Part shown: piece after piece, positions 60,289 to 64,000 of the stretch
How positions within the stretch are numbered: position 1 is the stretch's first letter
Layout: each line of letters begins with the position of its first letter
Assembly (NCBI RefSeq): GCF_024756275.1
Contig: NZ_JANUGQ010000037.1
Location: 1-64,000, forward strand
DNA: 64,000 bases
DNA from: Streptomyces pyxinae
GTDB lineage: Bacteria > Actinomycetota > Actinomycetes > Streptomycetales > Streptomycetaceae
Direction of reading: 5' to 3'
Notes under the pieces: model-generated
The model's input: the letters and a program-made list of their open reading frames with translations, nothing else
Database searches by the model: none
Told to the model about the DNA's origin: nothing
Made by a program: the position numbers and the translations under genes

Positions 60289-61425
60289 ATGGCGCAACGG
60301 GAATTGCCACTGCCCACCGTTCTCGAACCCCGTGGCCGCACCCTCGGCCCCGAGGAGCGCGAGGCGGTGCTGCGGGTGCTGGACTCCGCCGTGCTGTGCA
60401 GCTCCTTCGGCCAGGAGGCCCGCACCCTGGAACGGCGGACGGCGGAACTCTACGGCCGCGCCGACGCGGTGGCGTGCAGCTCCGGCACGGCGGCCCTCCA
60501 TCTGGCCGTCGCCGCCGCCGGGGTCGGGCCCGGCGACGAGGTGGTCACCACCCCGGTCTCGGACTTCGGCACCGTCGCGCCGGTCCTCGCCCAGGGCGGC
60601 CGGGTGGTCTTCGCGGACGTACGGCCCGAGGACGGCAACCTGGACCCGGAGGCGGTGGCCGCCGCCATCACGCCCAGGACCAAGGCGGTGATCGCCGTCC
60701 ATCTCTTCGGCGCCGCCGCCGATGTCACCCGGCTGCGTGAACTCTGCGACCGGCACGGGGCGCTGCTGATCGAGGACTGCGCCCAGGCGTGGCTGGGGGA
60801 GGACGAGAAGGGCCGGCTGCTCGGCACGGTGGGCGACATCGCCTGCCTCAGCCTCCAGCAGTACAAGCACATCACGGCGGGCGACGGCGGCCTCGCCCTC
60901 ACCGACGACCCGGCGCTCGCCCGGGCGATGCGGCTCTTCATGGACAAGGGCTGGGACCGCAGCGAGGGCCGGATCCACCGGGTGCCGGGCCTCAACTACC
61001 GGATGCCCGAGCTGACCGCCGCCGTGGCCGGGGCGCAGCTCACCAAGCTCCCCGGGGTGCTGGCCGCCCGCCGGGCGAGCGCCGGCCGGCTGTGCGCCGC
61101 GCTCGACGGCCTCACCGGACCCGGCCGCCGCCCGGTGCCGCCCCGCCGCCGGGCCGGGCACGCCTGGTGGATGGTGCCGCTGCTGGTGGACGACAACGCC
61201 CGCTGGGCCCGGGCGCTGGCCGAGCGCGGGATCCCGGCCCTCCCCGGCTATCTGGAGCGCCCGCTGTACGCCAACCCCGCCCTGCCCGGCCACCCCCGGG
61301 GGCTCTGTCCGGAGGCGGAACGGCTCATCGACCACACGCTGCTCGCCCTGCCCTGGAACGAGGGGTACGACGAGGCCGACACCGACCGGGTGGCCGCCGC
61401 GCTGCGCGAGGTGGCCGCCGGATGA
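60289..61425 (+). CDS. DegT/DnrJ/EryC1/StrS family PLP-dependent aminotransferase
   Basis: A 378-residue fold-type I enzyme. CSSGTAALHLAV holds the phosphate-binding loop, LLIEDCAQAW the PLP-ring Asp, and SLQQYKHITAGDGG the Schiff-base Lys. These enzymes aminate keto-sugars or inositols, so the substrate may be a sugar or cyclitol. The ATG at 60289 follows GAGAGGA. Two amidohydrolase-type genes overlap downstream in one operon. Confidence 0.92.
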   Translation: MAQRELPLPTVLEPRGRTLGPEEREAVLRVLDSAVLCSSFGQEARTLERRTAELYGRADAVACSSGTAALHLAVAAAGVGPGDEVVTTPVSDFGTVAPVLAQGGRVVFADVRPEDGNLDPEAVAAAITPRTKAVIAVHLFGAAADVTRLRELCDRHGALLIEDCAQAWLGEDEKGRLLGTVGDIACLSLQQYKHITAGDGGLALTDDPALARAMRLFMDKGWDRSEGRIHRVPGLNYRMPELTAAVAGAQLTKLPGVLAARRASAGRLCAALDGLTGPGRRPVPPRRRAGHAWWMVPLLVDDNARWARALAERGIPALPGYLERPLYANPALPGHPRGLCPEAERLIDHTLLALPWNEGYDEADTDRVAAALREVAAG

Positions 61426-62267
61426 GCCAGCCTCACGACCCCGATGGCCCCGACGGCACCCGTGGGACCGATCGCACCGATGGCACTCATGGCGCCAAGG
61501 GCACCGACGACACCCGTGAGGCCGATCGCCGTCCCTGGCTGCGGGTCACCCCCGCCGAGTACGTCGGCTGGGACGTGGACGTGCTCTACGGTCCCTGGCC
61601 CAGGCACCACCGGGACACCACGCTCCCCGAGGTGCGGGCCCGGCTCGCCGCCTCACCGGTCGCCGGGGCGCTGGCCCTCTCCACCCGGGGCGCGCTCTAC
61701 GACGACGCGGCCGGCAACGCCGAGACCCTCCGCGACCTGGCGGACTGCCCCGAGCTGCTCCCGGTGGGCACCGCCGACGTGCGGGACGCGCTGGCCGCCG
61801 AGGACCGGATCGGTGAACTGGTGGCGGCGGGGGTGCGGTTCCTGCGGCTGTTCACCGCGGAGCAGGACGCCGACCCGGCCTTCCCCGGCTACCGGCACGT
61901 GGTGGAGCTCGCCCTCGCCCACGGCCTGGTGCTCCTCCACGACGGCGACCCGCGCCGCTTCGGTCCCGGGCTCACCGGGCGCGGCGCCGAGGTGGTCTTC
62001 CTGGACCTGCACGCCTACGCGCTGGCCGACTTCCTGCTGCTGGCCCGCTCCGAACCCGGCTTCCGGGCGAGCACCCGGATGCTCTCCGGGCCCGACTCGC
62101 TGGAGCGGGTGGTGGACACCCTGGGCCCCCGGCACCTGGTGTTCGGCTCCCGCACCCCCTTCATGGACCTCTCCCCGGCGACCCTGCGGCTGCGGTACGC
62201 GGACATCACCGACGACGACCGGGCCGCCATCGCCACCAAGAACGTCGAGGAGCTGCTCGCCCGATGA
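61422..62267 (+). CDS. Amidohydrolase-like TIM-barrel protein lacking the HxH metal motif
   Basis: A 281-residue protein. After a 35-residue Asp/Gly/Thr low-complexity start, a TIM-barrel domain like amidohydrolase 2 (ACMSD group) follows: AGVRFLRLFTAEQD, LVLLHDGDP, RHLVFGSRTPF and a C-terminal NVEELLAR. The canonical N-terminal HxH is missing (DVDVLYGPWP instead) and GTD is replaced by GSR. It is probably a partner or pseudo-enzyme of the next gene, with which it overlaps by four bases. Confidence 0.75.
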   Translation: MSQPHDPDGPDGTRGTDRTDGTHGAKGTDDTREADRRPWLRVTPAEYVGWDVDVLYGPWPRHHRDTTLPEVRARLAASPVAGALALSTRGALYDDAAGNAETLRDLADCPELLPVGTADVRDALAAEDRIGELVAAGVRFLRLFTAEQDADPAFPGYRHVVELALAHGLVLLHDGDPRRFGPGLTGRGAEVVFLDLHAYALADFLLLARSEPGFRASTRMLSGPDSLERVVDTLGPRHLVFGSRTPFMDLSPATLRLRYADITDDDRAAIATKNVEELLAR

Positions 62268-63013
62268 CCGTCATCGACGTCCACGCCCATGTCGGCCGCT
62301 GGCAGTTCCACCTCTCCAGCGGGGACGCCGACACCAACCTCCGGCTGATGGACCGGTACGGCATCGACCTCCAGCTGGTCTCCGCCGCCGAGGCGGTGGT
62401 GTACGACGCGGTGGCGGGCAACGCGGCCCTGCGCGCCGCCCTCGCCACCCGGCCCCGGCTGTACGGGTACGCCGTGGTCAACCCCAACCGCCCCGAGGAG
62501 AGCGCCGCCGATCTGCGCCGCTGCCTGGAGACCGGCCGGTTCGTCGGCGCCAAGATCCACACCAGCTATCCGGGGCAACTGCCCGGCTCCCGGGCGATGG
62601 ACGAGGCGTTCGACGTGGTGGCGGAGGCCGGGGTGCCGCTGCTGCTGCACACCTGGGGCCAGGAGGTCACCCTGCTGCCCGGGATGCTGGCGACCCGGCC
62701 GGGGCTGCGGGTGATCGTGGGGCACGCCGGCGGCGACGCCTGGCGGGAGGCGGCCCACGCGGCGGCCGGCTGCGACCAGCTGTACCTGGAGCACTGCCGC
62801 ACGGTGGCCGACGCCGGCCGGATCGCCTACGCCCGGGAGGCCGGAGTGCCGGTGGAGCGGCTGCTCTTCGGCACCGACTCCACCCTGATCGACCCCGCCG
62901 TCTCGCTGGGCGTCGTCCGGGACGCCGGATTCACCGCGCCCGAGCTGGAACGGGTGCTCTGGCGCAACGCGGCCGGCCTCTTCGCCCTCCCGGTGCCCGC
63001 CCCGGCCCGCTGA
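62264..63013 (+). CDS. Amidohydrolase 2-family metal-dependent hydrolase
   Basis: A 249-residue TIM-barrel enzyme with full metal site: H-A-H near residue 7 (VIDVHAHVG), His in LLLHTWGQ, His in IVGHAGGDAW and Asp in FGTDS. ACMSD/resorcylate-decarboxylase-like relatives hydrolyse or decarboxylate ring compounds. It forms an overlapping pair with the degenerate homologue upstream, which suggests a heteromer. Substrate unknown. Confidence 0.88.
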   Translation: MTVIDVHAHVGRWQFHLSSGDADTNLRLMDRYGIDLQLVSAAEAVVYDAVAGNAALRAALATRPRLYGYAVVNPNRPEESAADLRRCLETGRFVGAKIHTSYPGQLPGSRAMDEAFDVVAEAGVPLLLHTWGQEVTLLPGMLATRPGLRVIVGHAGGDAWREAAHAAAGCDQLYLEHCRTVADAGRIAYAREAGVPVERLLFGTDSTLIDPAVSLGVVRDAGFTAPELERVLWRNAAGLFALPVPAPAR

Positions 63014-63158
63014 GCCCGCCTCCCGGAAGACCCGGAGGGCGGAAGCGAAGCCCCGCCGGGCCGTGCCGGGTGCGGAGGCGGGCGCGGACGACGGGTCCGG
63101 CCACCGGCCGCGCCGGGTCGGCACGGTCGACGACTCCGGCCACCGGCGACAATCGCCG

Positions 63159-63671
63159 ATGACCGCCATCGAACGCCCATTGCCGCCGCTGAACGCCGAC
63201 GAGCACACCACACTCGAAAGCTGGCTCGACTTCCACCGCGCCACCCTCGCCATGAAGTGCGAGGGGCTGGACGACGAGCAGGCCGCCGTCGCGTCCGTGC
63301 CGCCGTCCGGCCTCACCCTGACCGGCCTCGTCCAGCACATGGCGGAGGTGGAGCGGAACTGGTTCCGCCGGGTGTTCGCCGGAGAACAGGTCCTGCCCAT
63401 CCACGACCCGCGGGCCGCCCCGTCCGCCCCCGACGGCGGCTTCGGACTGGCCGGGGGCGCCACCCTGCACGATGCCCTCGCCACCTGGCACGCGGAGATC
63501 GCCCGCGCCCGCGAGCTCTGCGCCGGCCGTGCCCTGACCGACACCGGCCGTTTCATGGAGCAGGACGTCAGCCTCCGCTGGATCCACGTCCACATGATCG
63601 AGGAGTACGCCCGCCACAACGGCCACGCCGACCTGCTCCGGGAGCGCGTCGACGGCACCACGGGCGTATGA
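63159..63671 (+). CDS. DinB-family (DUF664) protein
   Basis: A 170-residue four-helix DinB-like protein. The three metal-binding His are visible: LVQHMAEVERNWF, HVHMIEEYARHNGHADLLRE. Actinobacterial DUF664 members are mycothiol-dependent or unknown-function metalloenzymes. The ATG at 63159 begins five bases after GACAAT, a possible -10, so the transcript might be leaderless; this is uncertain. Confidence 0.88.
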   Translation: MTAIERPLPPLNADEHTTLESWLDFHRATLAMKCEGLDDEQAAVASVPPSGLTLTGLVQHMAEVERNWFRRVFAGEQVLPIHDPRAAPSAPDGGFGLAGGATLHDALATWHAEIARARELCAGRALTDTGRFMEQDVSLRWIHVHMIEEYARHNGHADLLRERVDGTTGV

Positions 63672-63809
63672 CACCGAAGCAGGCGGGCCGTCCGATCGTG
63701 GGGTGACGCACCGCCGGGCCTCCACGACAGCACGAGCCCGCGCGCCGACGACCGCGGTCCCACGGTCCCCGGCCGAAGGCTTTAGAGGTTCTTTGGGCAG
63801 GTGAGCGAC

Positions 63810-63845
63810 ATGGAGACGCTCCACCGGGCAAGGCGCCCCGCGTGA
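63810..63845 (+). CDS. Eleven-codon upstream reading frame
   Basis: ATG at 63810 gives METLHRARRPA and a TGA that overlaps the GTG of the next gene (GTGA). GGCAGG lies 11 bases before it. It may couple translation of the following gene or be chance; no known leader-peptide motif is present. Confidence 0.25.
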   Translation: METLHRARRPA

Positions 63846-64000
63846 TACGTGTGGTGATCGTCGTCCTGATCCTCTGTGCCGCCGTGACGGCGGCCGTGGC
63901 CGGCACGGACGTCTCGTCCCTGTGGTGGTCGGCCGCCGTCCCGCTCGCGCTCCTGGGTCTGCTCGGCGCGTGGGACCTGCTGCAGCGCCGGCACTCGGTG
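63842..64000 (+). CDS. FMN-binding glutamate synthase-family protein, N-terminus only
   Basis: The first 53 codons are in the window. Two hydrophobic segments (VVIVVLILCAAVTAAVAG; WWSAAVPLALLGLLGAW) and then DLLQRRHSV match the N-terminal membrane anchor of FMN-binding glutamate synthase-like proteins, which continue RNYPVLGH in the family. The start is GTG at 63842. The catalytic domain lies beyond the right edge. Confidence 0.7.
   Translation, partial: MIRVVIVVLILCAAVTAAVAGTDVSSLWWSAAVPLALLGLLGAWDLLQRRHSV

Overview
The window is high-GC actinobacterial DNA, almost certainly from a Streptomyces. The signs are strong G/C at third codon positions, frequent GTG starts, ATGA/GTGA gene overlaps, and Streptomyces-typical families (DUF397 with HTH-DUF5753 regulators, DUF6879, RsbW-like ATP-binding proteins, SAV_2336-type proteins). 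No rRNA, tRNA, CRISPR array or complete insertion sequence was seen. Both window edges cut genes: an Fe-S oxidoreductase on the left and an FMN-binding glutamate synthase-like gene on the right.

Layout. 1-9.9 kb: membrane Fe-S oxidoreductase, zinc-finger/ricin-like membrane protein, secreted beta-propeller phytase with a PHO box, a TetR/FAD-monooxygenase divergon with two palindromic operators, and a coupled methanogen-output-domain/SpoIIE-phosphatase signalling pair. 10.26-19.5 kb: a four-gene operon encoding an alpha/beta hydrolase, a caspase-like VMAP-C protein, a MoxR AAA ATPase and a 1606-residue SAV_2336/vWA - STAND-like - TPR - cyclase-like - NaeI-like protein. I read it as a vWA-MoxR-VMAP type biological-conflict (defence or programmed-death) system, and it is the most interesting locus here. 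20-34.7 kb: a serine hydrolase with a 9 x 21-bp heptapeptide repeat, a two-component system joined to two membrane glycosyltransferases, a secreted M4-M28 double metallopeptidase facing a LysR regulator, and a ProP-type transporter. 34.7-41.7 kb: an unstable accessory zone with two toxin-antitoxin remnants, dispersed stem-loop repeats, two HTH-DUF5753 regulators with DUF397 and DUF6879 partners, and decayed copies of the same regulator. 41.8-56.7 kb: a complete group 1h-like [NiFe]-hydrogenase locus (hhyS, hhyL, accessory genes, endopeptidase) followed, after a reversed PadR gene, by hypABFCDE. 57-64 kb: a catabolic-looking cluster (enolase-superfamily enzyme, GGDEF-like HTH regulator, DegT aminotransferase, two amidohydrolase-type proteins) with a palindrome inside the promoter spacer, then a DinB-family gene.

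How the genes work together. The hydrogenase locus looks self-sufficient: structural subunits, an Fe-S/NifU-like accessory protein, conserved DUF5947, DUF6084 and DUF6893 proteins, a dedicated C-terminal endopeptidase, nickel insertion (HypAB) and the Fe(CN)2CO pathway (HypFCDE). In Streptomyces such enzymes scavenge atmospheric H2. In the conflict operon, MoxR and the vWA protein would form the NTP-driven sensor, the caspase-VMAP protein a protease arm, and the hydrolase and NaeI-like module effector or DNA-binding arms. That division of labour is inferred from family knowledge, not shown by the sequence.
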